Source of the DNA: Hofstenia miamia | Lineage: Eukaryota; Xenacoelomorpha; Acoela | DNA length: 64,000 nucleotides | Assembly: GCA_004352715.1 (NCBI GenBank) | Contig: SCFE01000084.1 | Span: forward strand, 799,107-863,106 | Direction: 5' to 3' | Shown here: piece by piece, positions 22,429 through 33,924 of the stretch | Layout of the letters: every line of letters begins with the position of its first letter | Position numbering within the stretch: position 1 is the stretch's first letter | Program-made: the position numbers and the translations under genes | The notes under the pieces: generated by a model | Database searches by the model: none | Told to the model about the DNA's origin: nothing | Seen by the model: the letters and a program-made list of their open reading frames with translations, nothing else

Positions 22429-24142
22429 GGATGCATCAAACTGTTAGCTGTCTGCTACTTGCTACAAATATATGTAGATGTTATTTTATTTTTGTCAGAT
22501 GATTTCCAGGAATTGTGGAAACTTAGGTTATATTTCAAATTATAAATGGTTAGTAAATTATTGAAATAAACCAATTATATTGTAATGATTAAGAAATATT
22601 TGTAGTGCAGTTCATGCCACAATGGTTCATGCATTTTACCAACTAAGGAATCTGAAGCAACCTTTGTTCTACTCAGGGAATACTTTCAATGAAATTAATT
22701 CAAACAAGTGTGTAATATATTGTATTACATCTTTCTAATTTTATATAGAGCAACAATTAGTTCTGGCATGTAATATATTCATGAGTAGTTCAACTACTTT
22801 GAAAATTATTGGTGTGTGTGGAAGCATGCTCTTCAGACAAATAATTACCTTGAATGATGATATTATGCTTTAACATAATCAATGATGTGGATGGTCTGAT
22901 CCTAATATATATATGATTTTTTAATTGAAGAGATTCATTTTCAAGATTTCATGGCAGAAATAAGCATGGGCTACTTAGTTCACAGAGGAAATACTAAATA
23001 TGATGAGAGCAAAAAGAATTAACAAATGGTCTACACCATATTAGAGTCAGTTAGAAAGTTCTGAGATTCATTAAATGTCTATTTATTTATCAAACAAAGT
23101 ACTTTTTTTATCAAATTTCTAAATTTTGTAAATGATGTTTCCTTGGTGCAAGCAATAAAGGATTCTTAGGTCTTTGTGATGTGTGCACATTCAAGCATTT
23201 GAACTTATTGCAAACATTTCACACCTATTCATTATTAAATATTTCATACTTCATTTAGTAATGTGGTGTAGAAATCCCACTATATTATTTGTAAGAGATG
23301 CATTTTCATAACTAGGTTATATTTTAAAATGTGCTTTTTTAACAATTCATTTGTTCAAAGCAAAACCTATTTTATGTAAAAAGTTTTTTTTTCTTTTATA
23401 GTTTTTTGTGATTATAAGTATGTAATTTATCTGATTCAATTTCCTATGCTATGTGTATTTGTTTTGCTTGAAATGTCCATGTAGTTTGGTAATTTGCAAG
23501 TTCAACTCCTGCCAAGTCTTTTATTCATTCTATGAATACTCTCATTGCACCATAATAACAAAAATACAGATACATAAAACAGGGTCTCCTGATCCTGGAT
23601 TATATATTCTATTATCCAGCAAATTTGCCAGCCAGGATATTAAAACTTTCTGTACAGAATGTGAGCCATTCCCACCTCAAGTTCATGAAAATATTTTGCA
23701 TTCTGTTTGTTACCCACATAGACTAAGCTAATTTGGGCTCAAGCAGCAATGTGATATTCTAAAAATTACTTCAGGAAATATCCTCATAAAAAACAGTATA
23801 GAAATATAATTAGTTTATATTTTCAGATAGTTGTGCATGAAGGATTAAGTGAATCATAGAAATAAATTTGTAGTAAGAAATTTATTTTCAGTGAGGAGAA
23901 TAAGGAATTTGCAAATTGTTTACATCCTTTAAAATTTTACATGTGTAAGTATTGCATGGCTTTTTTACTATAACCCTTTCATGCTATAATTTGGAAAAGG
24001 CCTTGCTGACCAAAAGCCATTATTAGTAAAAGTTTTGTAGCTATTTACTTCAAGGTGTTTTTAAATGGAATTATATGAAATTATATAACACAAAATAATT
24101 ACCAATAGTAAACAAGCTTAGTTGAATACATTGTTAAGAACA
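22429..24142. other. Gene-free, CpG-free DNA
   Basis: By eye I find no CpG in this 1.7 kb. No gene is recognised. The 92-codon ORF at 23453 overlaps the repeat listed at 23485-23650 and is probably not a gene. Confidence 0.5.
23485..23650 (+). repeat. SINE-like repeat, copy 1
   Basis: A tRNA T-arm-like stretch (GCAAGTTCAACTCCTGCC) is followed about 75 bp later by a body 'cagggtctcctgatcctgg...ctattatccagc...gccaggatatt'. The same order of a T-arm-like stretch and the same body occurs at 26030-26295. Shared sequence in the same order suggests a degenerate tRNA-derived SINE family. Confidence 0.45.
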
Positions 24143-25385
24143 CAAATACTTGGTTGGTTCTTAAATCTGTCAATTCATAATCTAATGGCTGTCAGAATTT
24201 ATCTTACAACTGTCAGAAAAAGTCATTGTTGTTTAAAATGAGCTAAATTGGGATATGGCTTAAGAGATATCTAGTTAAAATGGTAACTATATGAGAAAGG
24301 CATTAAAATAACATTTCACTTGCTTCCTACATATATAATTTTCTAAATTTTTCAAAGGTTTCACATTAATCAATTATTTAAACGTCAAAACCCAGATAAC
24401 ACATTTTGGTCTAAACAACGTTGTTTTTTAGTTGTTTTTATGGTTGTTTTAACGTTGAAATGGTACCCTTTTGACTGGTCTAAACAATGTTGTTCCAACA
24501 ACATCACATTAGGTTGCTTTTTGGTTATTTTTTTCTGAATAAAAAATCACTATTTTTAGGTTGTAACAACGTTATTTTATGTTGCCCATGATTGTTCTAG
24601 TATTACTTTTATATGCAATACATCAAATTTATATTGATAATCAGTTCAAACATTGCTGTTTAAACTAACACAAGCCCAACAAAGGGCAGAACAGAAACAC
24701 AATTAATACATTAAATACAACATTTGCTGAAATTTTTAATGAATGTCTTGATTTTAAATGATAACAATAAGCATTAAAATCTGCCAAATTTAACAAAATT
24801 TAAACTTTTAAAGTTAAGTATAATTTTGAAATAATACTTTTTTAAATTGTAAAGAATCTCTTCTGCTCAAATGTAACTTTTTATCTGACAGATAATTTGA
24901 AGGTGTCCAAATATTCATGAATAAATTATTTTGAAAATTTGCTTACAAAGTATATTATAATTTTTCACAAATTTAATATTTCAAAAAAGCTTTTTGCAAT
25001 TCCATTCTTTATATAAGAATGATCTAGTAATCAAAATGATGAAGTGAGTTCTATTTGCAAGCATCTGCTTGAATCTTAAATTATCACATTTTTAGTTTCT
25101 CAAATTACTATTAATGGTTGTTATTACGATGTTAATTGTTGCTGCAATAACCAAAAGTATGAAACAACCATAAACAACGTAAAAACAACCAAAATTGTTA
25201 TCTGGGAAAGCTCTTTTATAATTTTTACATATTTTACTATTTACCATATTGATAATGTTTTTTTATTAATGCTATTGGCTAAAAGTGATTTCCATAGTTA
25301 CATCTTTTTCTGACAGCTGTAAGATAAATTCTGACAGCCATAAGATTATGAATTGACAGATTTAAGAACCAACCCAAATACTTAA
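24143..25385. mobile_element. Outer inverted-repeat element (MITE-like)
   Basis: Arms of about 80-85 bp at 24143-24227 and 25303-25385 are reverse complements, sharing TTGGTTCTTAAATCTGTC, AATTCATAATCT.ATGGCTG and TCAGAATTTATCTTACA. Long TIRs without a transposase are typical of nonautonomous DNA transposons or foldback elements. The interior is occupied by a second inverted-repeat element (24391-25206). Confidence 0.75.
24391..25206. mobile_element. Inner inverted-repeat element nested in the outer one
   Basis: The left end CCCAGATAACACATTTTGGT and the right end, read in reverse complement (CCCAGATAACAATTTTGGTT), form matching termini. They continue into GTTGTTT-rich arms (AACGTTGTTT, ATGGTTGTTTT). 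It is 816 bp with no coding capacity. It also holds most of the few CpGs in the 22.4-27.3 kb block, suggesting it is a younger arrival. The flanks may carry a short AAA target duplication. Confidence 0.75.
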
Positions 25386-26029
25386 TCTTTTTCATTAGTT
25401 TTTAAAATGTACACATATTTTAGTAAATATGTATAAATTTTTCATGGCTATGTGCACTAAAAGTACATATATACATATATATAACAGCTAAGTACTTTTT
25501 GCAAATTTATGATCCTGCTAATAATTTCAGAATCACAATAAATGTTACAATCAACTTGATTAAATATATTTAGATGTAGATGGCCATTGGCATTCATGAT
25601 TTTCCTTTACTCTAAATATCTCAAGCTTCAAATCAATTTTTTTAGGATTTTCTTTAACAAGAAAATAGCATAAGAATAAATTTCTTATCAATTCCAAAGA
25701 AATGTTTATTTCATTTGATTTATCAAATAAGAACTAGCAAACATAGGAAATATTTAATGATATCATATTTAACTATTTTTTGGGTGCATAGTATGTTATA
25801 ATTTAATTTTTTTGTTAGATTGAGTTATTGTATTAGTAGTGTAGGCATTGTTATTGACTAATTTCATTCAATAGACTGACAAATACAATAGAGCAAATGA
25901 AATTATCCACACTAAAATTAATCAATTTCCTTTACTCTTACTTATTGCAGATTCTTTGTATCAAAAATCATGTGAATTTATACATAAGCAATTTTAAGGA
26001 TTTGCTTTGTTGGAAAAATCTGTCTGGTG

Positions 26030-26295
26030 CAATGTAATGCAGGTTTGACTCCTGCTGAGTCCCTGAAATTAATACCATTTATACATATGTGAAAAATTGC
26101 AACTTGTTAGTATATTTCAAATTAAGTCACCATCACAAATATGATGCTTGTTCATATGTGTTTTAACTGATATTAACTTTGTATAAACTAGCAAATATAC
26201 TTATGCAGGGTTTCCTTGTCCCCAGAATAACAATCCTATTATCCTCTAAAAAAGTGGGGGTATCTCTTTGTAGCCAGAATATTCAAACAGTTTTT
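26030..26295 (+). repeat. SINE-like repeat, copy 2
   Basis: GCAGGTTTGACTCCTGC at about 26039 is a perfect 5-bp-stem tRNA T-arm with B-box-like loop. Downstream at 26207 lies 'cagggtttccttgtcccc...ctattatcctc...gccagaatatt', matching the body of the copy at 23485-23650. The 90-codon ORF over it reads as repeat sequence, not a gene. Confidence 0.45.
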
Positions 26296-27712
26296 AAATA
26301 TGTATTGGATATATTGACTAACTGTGTCTTCAAAAAACTAGTTACAGATGTACCAGATTTTTTAAAATTGAATTTCAAATTGAATCTGAACTTTTTAGCT
26401 TATATAGCAGAATATTCTTTTCATGATCATGAAGCTCTAACATTTAAATAACATTAATCATAAATATAGGGCATCTACTATTGAAGGATGCCACTGAAAG
26501 AGGCCATTTAGAAACTTAATTTTGCTGTTTACCAACTGAAAGTGACACTAAAATTTTTCATAGTAATGGAAGTAATTTTTTATTTATATTTCAATGTATC
26601 ATTTTCATCTCTTGATGTCGCATAATGTCTCCATAATATATTACTGAAATTGTATCCTTTGTTTGGGATGCATATGTTAGTTACAGTTGCAAGCAGAAGA
26701 ATTCTTTGTAAAAAACATCTTGAAAAAAATTGTGCACATATGAAATCAAGTAAATTTTCTCTCATTGAATTTTTTCATTCATTGGAAATAATTATTAACA
26801 TTTTTAATTTCAAAGTACTACTATTGTTAACTTAATCAAATATTATTTGATTAATATCATATTATTGGAATATGAAATGTAATTGTGAAATCAAATCCTT
26901 TGAAGTTATTATATTATCAGTTATTAGAGTATATAAATATATGTATATTATTGTATTCATCCTATTATAGTCAGTCACTTTGCTGTTATTTAAAAAATTT
27001 GATTTCTGAATATTTTTTGCATTTATGCACTTAATTATAATAAGTTACTGGATAATTCTTCACAAAATATTTTATACAACAAATTTTGTATACAGCAATT
27101 TTTTAACAAAGATATAAATAATAAAATTATATGTATGGCTATTAATTAATATTTGCAGATAATCAATAGAATTGTAATATCAATCAGGTATCATTAATAT
27201 ATTATGTAAATTCAAATATTTTCATTGATTTAAAATTTTCACTCACTTTCTGACACTATAATGGCTAGCACTTTTTCACAAAAATGTCCTTGATCATTGT
27301 AGTTAAATAAAAATAAGTTCTAATAACTAATTATCTTAAGCAAACGTGAACAATAACACCAAAATTATATACATTTATGTTCACACATTTTTGTCCCATT
27401 TATGAGAGTTCCTATTACATTTTTTGAGAGAACGTTTTGTAATATTGAAATATGAAATTGTGAGAGGACAAGACAAAAAATATACACACCATACCATAGC
27501 AATAGCCTTAACTGAAATTGTTTGATATTTTACAAATGGGACATCTTTCTTTTGAATGAATTTGCATTCCAAATAACCTTTGATTTCATAAAGAAGCTCA
27601 AACATCAAAGTATTAATCTATATTTTATAGAAAAGTATCAAAAATTCACTCTGCTGTATGTTGCATATTATTGTGATTTTGTAAGTATGCAGTTTTTTTA
27701 ATGCGTTCAGTA
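26296..27712. other. No gene seen
   Basis: AT-rich, nearly CpG-free until about 27.3 kb. I recognise no exon, RNA gene or repeat boundary here. Confidence 0.5.
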
Positions 27713-27724
27713 TACTGAACTATA

Positions 27725-27800
27725 GAGATTCGTGGTGTAAATAACAAAGCCGTTGCTAGATATGCACGGAATTTTGTGCGTTTGAATCCCACAGAATCTT
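27725..27800 (+). repeat. tRNA-derived SINE head
   Basis: It contains GTGGTGTAAATAAC (A-box-like) and, about 45 bp later, GTGCGTTTGAATCCCAC, a T-arm with a B-box. Spacing matches a pol III tRNA promoter. It resembles four other copies (27861, 35246, 36125, 37131), which all start near G(T/A)(A/G)GTG. Confidence 0.55.
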
Positions 27801-27860
27801 AAATTCAATCAATGCATCAAATATAGTTCATTTTTGTTTTGAAAAGTATCATTTTCTACC

Positions 27861-27935
27861 GAATGGATTGGAATCAAACCAAATACTTTCCATACAAATA
27901 TGAATGTGATAATACCATATCACTACAGTTCGATC
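27861..27935 (-). repeat. tRNA-derived SINE head, opposite orientation
   Basis: On the minus strand TGTAGTGATATGGTATTATC is followed by TTTGGTTTGATTCCAATCC, a T-arm with a 4-5-bp stem and B-box. With the copy at 27725 it forms a convergent pair about 60 bp apart. Confidence 0.55.
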
Positions 27936-28365
27936 AATATAGTACATTTTAAATCTTGAAAGAATTTGAACAAATAAAATATAACTAGGCGAACTTGTAG
28001 AATAGCGACACGCAGACTAAATAAACACTAATTTAGGGTCAAAAATGATAGGAAATATATTTACATATATTTACTTGTAATTCCCTATTTCAGCAATCTT
28101 AACTACATAAAAAACTAAACAAAATAAAGTTTCAAGAAATATATATATATATTTATTCAAATATATAATTACAATTTCATTGAAATTGTGTCTCTAATGG
28201 TATTTAATATTTTTGTGACGTCAGACTTAGGAGAAATGAGTTTGGAGGAAGTGAAACAGCTCCTTAAGTAATGTCTAAATATTATAATTATTGCAATAAT
28301 GTGAAAAAGCACATTTTATACTAAATTGCCAAGTTATTCACAATTTTTTGCATCAAATCCTTCCT

Positions 28366-28893
28366 ATGGGGACGCAGGTACAACCAGTTACAGTGCATAG
28401 GGTAAATCAGGAAGGTTTAGAGCCTACGATCAAAAGACGTGAAAAGACAGACGACCAGTTCCAGAAGACTGTGTTTATTGCTGGTTTGCCCAAAGCCCAA
28501 GGTGAATACAAGGAAGTCCTGGAGAATGAGCATGCTGCTGTGTCAAAATTGTGCAATCGCCTGGGTGTAACTGGCCAGCTTGCCAACATCCAACAAATTG
28601 GGAAATATAAACCATCAAATAGCACAGATCAAGCACGCAGACTGCGACCTGTGCTCGTAATGATGAGCAATATATGGGATGCGAAACTCCTTACTGCAGC
28701 TGGATACAAGTTAAAGGGCGATTTGGAATACGGAAATGTGTATGTACGCAGGCAATTGACTGAGGAGGAGCGGAGTGTAGAAAATTCGTTATTGAAGAAA
28801 CGCAAAGAAATGATACAACAAGGAGTGGACAGAAGATCACTTCGTATCCGTGATATGAAGCTGTACAGGGACAACGAGGTTGTACCTTTGTGA
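28366..28893 (+). pseudogene. LINE ORF1-like domain
   Basis: The first ATG of this frame is at 28366. The product of about 175 residues has VFIAGLPKAQGEY, then a region with RPVLVMMSN, then NVYVRRQLTEEERSVEN and a basic tail with RIRDMKLYRD. This beta-alpha pattern followed by 'R.LT..ER..E..L...R' resembles the RNA-binding (RRM plus C-terminal) part of L1-type ORF1 proteins, which coat element RNA. It ends at TGA (28891) but the same frame runs on into the endonuclease. Confidence 0.55.
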
Positions 28894-28914
28894 CTACATA
28901 CAGCACCTCGTGTC

Positions 28915-30733
28915 ATGTTAGTAAACGCCAGATCGTTAAAAAAGCCGAATGCATTAATGCACCTCGAGGCTGACATTATTGCTCTCAATGTTGATGTTTG
29001 TATGGTTACTGAGACTTGGTATACAAATGACATCAACAATGCCTTTGTTTACATCCCCAATTACCAATGCCTGTGACAAGACAGAAATGTACAAAACTTG
29101 AATAAGATGATTGGAGGTGGGGTCTGTGTATATATCAAAGACTTTCTAGTTTGTGAACGTGTCCTTAAATCCGAATCAAGCGACTTCGAACTGCTCTGGT
29201 TTGTGGTAGGGAGAACTGCTTTTTGCGTGTTGTACTACCCGCCTGCACTTAATCGCCAAGGGGATCTGTGCAGCCTTATTGTAAATTCCATGGATAAACT
29301 GCTTGAAGAAAAGAAAAACATAGATTTTGTTATATGTGGGGATTTTAACGACTTTGACGTCGACAATTTGCTACAGCAGACCATTCTACAAGAATGCACA
29401 TGGGAAGGCACAAGAGGCACGTCTAAATTAGACCGAGTGCTAGTTACAAGCATGATGTTTAGCAAAGTCTCCACTGTAGCTACGACATTGACAACGGATC
29501 ATCTTGCTGTTTTATGTGAACCACTTGAGAGTGTCAAGCCCCAACGGAGAATCTGTGTTATGAGAGATCAGCAAGAGCACAAGCGACATGCATTTAATAT
29601 TGCAATGGACCTGTACGACTTTGAGCAGATTGAAGCAATACAGGATATAAATGAAGCCACGGATTTTCTAACTGATTCTGTAATGCACATGCTTGATACC
29701 TATTGCCCAAAACGGACTGTCACCATGTGCTCCGACGAACCTGTTTTTATGTCCCCCACTGCTGAAGACGTTAATCCAACAGTGATTGGAGGTGGGGTCT
29801 GTGTATATATCAAAGACTTTCTAGTTTGTGAACGTGTCCTTAAATCTGAATCAAGCAACTTTGAACTGCTCTGGTTTGTGGTAGGGAGAACTGCTTTTTG
29901 CGTGTTGTACTACCTGCCTGCTCTTAATTGCCAAGGGGATCTGTGCAGCCTTATTGTAAATTCCATGGATACACTGCTTGAAGAAAAGAAAAACATAGAT
30001 TTTGTTATATGTGGGGATTTTAATGACTTTGATGTCGACAATTTGCTACAGCAGACCATTCTACACGAATGCACATGGGAAGGCACAAGAGGCACATCTA
30101 GATTAGACCAAGTGCTAGTTACAAGCATGATGTTTAGCAAAGTCTCCACTGTAGCTACGACATTGACAACGGATCATCTTGCTGTTTTATGTGAACCACT
30201 TGAGAGTGTCAAGCCCCAACGGAGAATCTGTGTTATGAGAGATCAGCGAGAGCACAAGCGACATGCATTTAATATTGCAATGGACCTGTACGACTTTGAG
30301 CAGATTGAAGCAATACAGGATATAAATGAAGCCACTGATTTTCTAACTGATTCCGTAATGCACATGCTTGATACCTATTGCCCAAAACGGACTGTCACCA
30401 TGCGCTCCGACGAACCTGTTTTTATGTCCCTGCTGCTGAAGACGTTAATCCGACAGAGACACTACTTACATAGGAAAAAACGAGTGACAGATGCAGATGC
30501 AATTACTAGGCGTATCCACCAAGTTATATTCCAAAACATGCAGAGGAGGGGTAATAGAGGGACCTCCAGCTGGTGGGCTTTCATAAAGGACATGGTTAAA
30601 CCAACAACTCAGTGCCTAGCAAATAATATTCAAGATGGTCCTAGTGCAGAAGACTTGGCAAATTATTTTGCAGATATATGTACAATGACTAACTACACCC
30701 CACTCACGCAACTTGTTAATGACGACCATTCTC
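28915..30733 (+). pseudogene. APE-type endonuclease, tandemly duplicated in frame
   Basis: The N-terminal motif VNARSL...VCMVTETW carries the catalytic Glu of AP-like endonucleases, followed after one TGA by GGGVCVYIKD. CGDFNDFDVDN (catalytic Asp/Asn) and TTDHLAVLCEP (Asp-His) complete the domain. Positions 29110-29784 are repeated at 29785-30460, giving two copies of the GGGV-to-TDH part within one open reading frame but only one N-terminal ETW part. The enzyme nicks target DNA for target-primed reverse transcription. The doubled C-terminal half would be expected to disturb folding, so I call it nonfunctional. Confidence 0.85.
29110..30460 (+). repeat. 675-bp in-frame tandem duplication
   Basis: Units 29110-29784 and 29785-30460 differ at about 19 positions by eye (about 97% identity). 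At least 12 differences are C/T or G/A changes at CpG sites (for example gcgac/gcaac, ttcgaa/tttgaa, gacgtc/gatgtc). The offset is 675 bp (225 codons), so the frame is kept. A 1-bp indel occurs near 29757. Confidence 0.95.
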
Positions 30734-30734
30734 N
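30734..30734. other. Single-N gap of unknown size
   Basis: The reading frame changes here and the usual LINE segment between the endonuclease linker and the 'LFN.SL' motif is absent. The single N probably stands for roughly 100 or more missing bases. Confidence 0.7.
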
Positions 30735-31973
30735 GCGTGGGTTCTCAAGGACAATGCACACAACCTAGCAGTACTGTTGATGGATCTCTTTAACCGGTCG
30801 CTTCATGAGCAAGTCTTACCACGAAAGTTCAAACTCTCTCATGTGTCACCAATTCCCAAGCCAGGAAAGCCGCCTGGTCCTCCGAATATGAGGCCTGTTT
30901 TGATTACCAACATTATATCCAGGATCTTCAAACGATTAGTTTATCACAAGTTTGTGAAATCCAGTTACAATAAGTGGCTTCCGAAAACCCAATTTGGATT
31001 CAGGCAGAACGGATCCCCAGAAGCGGCGCTAATTAGATTCCAAAATTATTGTAGCAATTTCTATAAGAAAGGCTATGAATATGTTTGGATTATCTCCTTA
31101 GATTTATCCAAGGCATTTGATAATATTCAACACAGCCTGGTGATAAGTGGTCTTGCCAAAGTGCGACCTCAAATTAACCCCTACATGATCAACTGGTATG
31201 CTGATTTTCTCTCTGGAAGGGGCTTTTATGTGACTTATAAGGATTCATCATCAACCATTAAATATGTAAATCAGGGCGTACCACAGGGGACCGTCGGAGG
31301 TCCATTCATGTTTAACATGGGTATGGCTGAACTCGACATTGAAGATATTCCTGATGCAGCCATGGTTAAATTTGCAGATGACAAAACCCCATGCTTTGCC
31401 GGGCGTGGCAATATAGATCATGCCCAACTTGGTATCGACCATATCCTCCACTGGTGTCAGAGGAACCAGTTTGTTATCTGTAGTGAAAAATCCCATGAAA
31501 TAGTTTTACAATTTGCGCGATCTGTCCAACCCCCTTGTGAAATATATGGGATACCTAGAGTTGTGGACATGAAACTTCTGGGAGTGCGATTTGACTCAAA
31601 GTTCAGTTTTAAGACAAACATCATTGAAAAATCAAAGAAGGGACTTTCGTTGGTTTACTTACTCTGGAAGCTCAAACATAAAGGTCTTAGGGCTGATGAA
31701 CTGCAATATCTATATGACACAATTGTCCTGCCAGTTTTAACTTACAGAGCTACAGTTTGGGGCGGTGAAAGCAGTGCAACACTGAGTCATATTGACAGAG
31801 TTCAAAAACGCGCTGTAAAGCTTGGTATTATCCATACTTATACGGGCATTCTGAACATAATCAAAGACAAAGACCAGAGGCTTTATGAGAATGTTATACG
31901 GAATGACGATCATCCTCTTAAAGACATTATTCCTTGCAGTACGACATACTCACTCACAGGACTGAGAGCCTGA
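30735..31973 (+). pseudogene. LINE reverse transcriptase
   Basis: In frame from the N, this reads AWVLKDNAHNLAVLLMDLFN, then VSPIPKPGKPPG, RPVLITNIISRIFKR, TQFGFRQ, SLDLSKAFDNIQHSL, NQGVPQGTVGGPFMFN and MVKFADDKTP. All core RT motifs are present, including the two catalytic Asp of FADD. The thumb-like KLLGVRFDSKFSF segment and a C-terminal region (LYDTIVLPVLTYRATVWGG) also fit CR1/Jockey LINEs. The first ~40 residues of the RT region are missing at the N. No stop interrupts 30777-31973. Confidence 0.9.
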
Positions 31974-32126
31974 TTGCCATCATGCCAAAAGGCACAGACT
32001 GAATGGGAATTGTCGATTTTTCCCAACCGCTATTTATGATATTTGTAAATATGGATTCCTTCTTGTATGAATCTTTAATTTAGACTTTTGTTTGTTTGTT
32101 TGTTTGTTTTAGTAATAATAAGAAGC

Positions 32127-33206
32127 CTGGCGATATATTGGAATAGACGACTCCGATTTTTTCAATTTTTTTTACGTCACTAGATGCAGTTTTTTATGTT
32201 GATTTCAAATGTGAAAAAATTTTTCCGAACCATTCATTATTTCAAAAGTTATTAATATTTTTAATATATCATATACATCTCTATCAGCCAATCATATTGC
32301 AGCATTAATATAACATACATATGTAATTTAGCAATGATACATTACGGTAATTTAAAATTCTTGGAATTGGAATAATAAAGAAAACAGCAATTTCTTTGAG
32401 TATCCTTGTATGTATTTTTGGAAAACCATAAAAGGTTGTTCATTAATGCAAACTCGGTTAACCTATAGCTTCGGTCTTAGATTACATTTCTATTTAATAC
32501 TAACTCGGTAAATTTGTAACTTAAATTTTACATTTTCTCTTTATTTACAGTTTCAAATAAAGTAGCACTAAGAATAATTCATTCAAAATGCCTTACTAAA
32601 TTGCACAAATTGCATGGTAAATTCTGTTTGATATTTGCAAGTATATTTAACATTTATTAATTTGTACATCTTCGAATACTTTTCAGACTATAATATAATT
32701 GGCGTTTTCCATTTTATAAATTATTGGCATCTCTTCAAATCATTCACTTAGTGCTTTTATCTAGTTAATTAAGTTAACTTGAACCATTATATCAATTAAT
32801 GAAAATGTTTGTTCAAAAAATAATCGTGTTTTAAAATGCCATGTTTACAGTCAGTGAATTGCTGGTCATTTCAATCAGAACAATTATTAATTCATATATA
32901 AAATTATTTAATTAAAAAGGTGTCTATTTGATATTTTTTAATTATTTACAATCAATCCTTTAACATTCCTGTTTGCAGTGCATTAAAAACCACGATTTCA
33001 AATGATTTTCCTAATTAACGCCGCCTTCTTTTAAGATTCACTATAGAAACATGAAGGGACAGGCTATATTTAAAAGTTTAATAACTTTTAAAATAATGAA
33101 CGGTTTGGAAAAATTTTTTCAGATTTGAAATCAGCATAAAAAACTGCATCTAGTGACGTAAAAAAAATTGAAAGAATCGGAGTCGTCTATTCCGATATAT
33201 CGCCAG
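32127..33206. mobile_element. MITE with ~145-bp TIRs and AAGC target duplication
   Basis: The left arm starts CTGGCGATATATTGGAATAG and the right arm, in reverse complement, starts CTGGCGATATATCGGAATAG. The arms stay similar for about 145 bp. AAGC precedes the left end (32123-32126) and follows the right end (33207-33210). No transposase is present. It sits about 12 bp after the LINE tail. Confidence 0.88.
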
Positions 33207-33592
33207 AAGCCTTTTTTCAAAGAAATGAACTTTATTAAAATTAAGATTTTTAACTATTTGACAAGTCTAAAATTGCAAACCGCCGCCATTTTAGACATTC
33301 TATCCTTTATACTTTTTGAGGAATATAATAAAATCCGTATGGAATTTCTTTAAGATATTGGGTATCTTTTACACCTGCCCAGATCCTGTATGAGGTGATT
33401 GAAATATTATGGCGTAATCAATAAACGAAAATGCAATTCTTGGAAAACCACGTTTTTGATATAACTAACTGCATAAATAAGTATTGCCGAGCACAGGTTT
33501 TACGCCGAAGTGAGGTTATAGGTTTCTTCGTAAAATAGCATTACTCAAAATAACGTTGGAAGAATTTTTCATATTAAACAGTATTCGGCGTT

Positions 33593-33924
33593 ATTACAGA
33601 TCAGGGGACTGATTTCAAAAACCGAAGGACGTCAAATAACATTCCAAGGGTTTACGTCATCAAATGTTTGAAATTCATTGTTTAGGGTTTAGATCTATAA
33701 AATATTGAAAAATTTAGGTTTTAGGTTTAAGAAACGCTACATTGTGACTTGGGTTAGGGTTTAGGTCTATAAAATATTGTAAAATTTAGGTTATAGGGTT
33801 TAGGTTTAAGAAACGTTACGTTGTGACTTGGGTTAGGGTTTAGGTCTATAAAATATTGTAAAATTTAGAATTTAAGTTTACGTTCTACAATATGTTTATA
33901 TAGCAGAGTCCCCTGATCTGCAAT
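33593..33924. mobile_element. Small inverted-repeat element with telomere-like core
   Basis: Ends ATTACAGATCAGGGGACT and, in reverse complement, ATTGCAGATCAGGGGACT make an 18-bp TIR with one mismatch. The interior holds a tandem repeat containing TTAGGGTTTAG (starts at 33682, 33754 and 33833; unit 72-79 bp). No coding capacity; no clear target duplication. The whole element appears again at +1175 because of the assembly duplication. Confidence 0.65.

Larger units (their letters stand above)
28366..32115 (+). mobile_element. Non-LTR retrotransposon with duplicated endonuclease
   Basis: An ORF1-like domain, APE endonuclease and reverse transcriptase follow in order on the plus strand. The element ends in a (TTTG)n tail at about 32085-32110. 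ORF1 and endonuclease share frame 1, separated only by TGA codons at 28891 and 29074, so the ancestor may have had one fused ORF. The RT motif style places it in the CR1/Jockey supergroup. Decay is light compared with the neighbouring LTR element. A single N at 30734 marks missing sequence before the RT. Confidence 0.9.
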
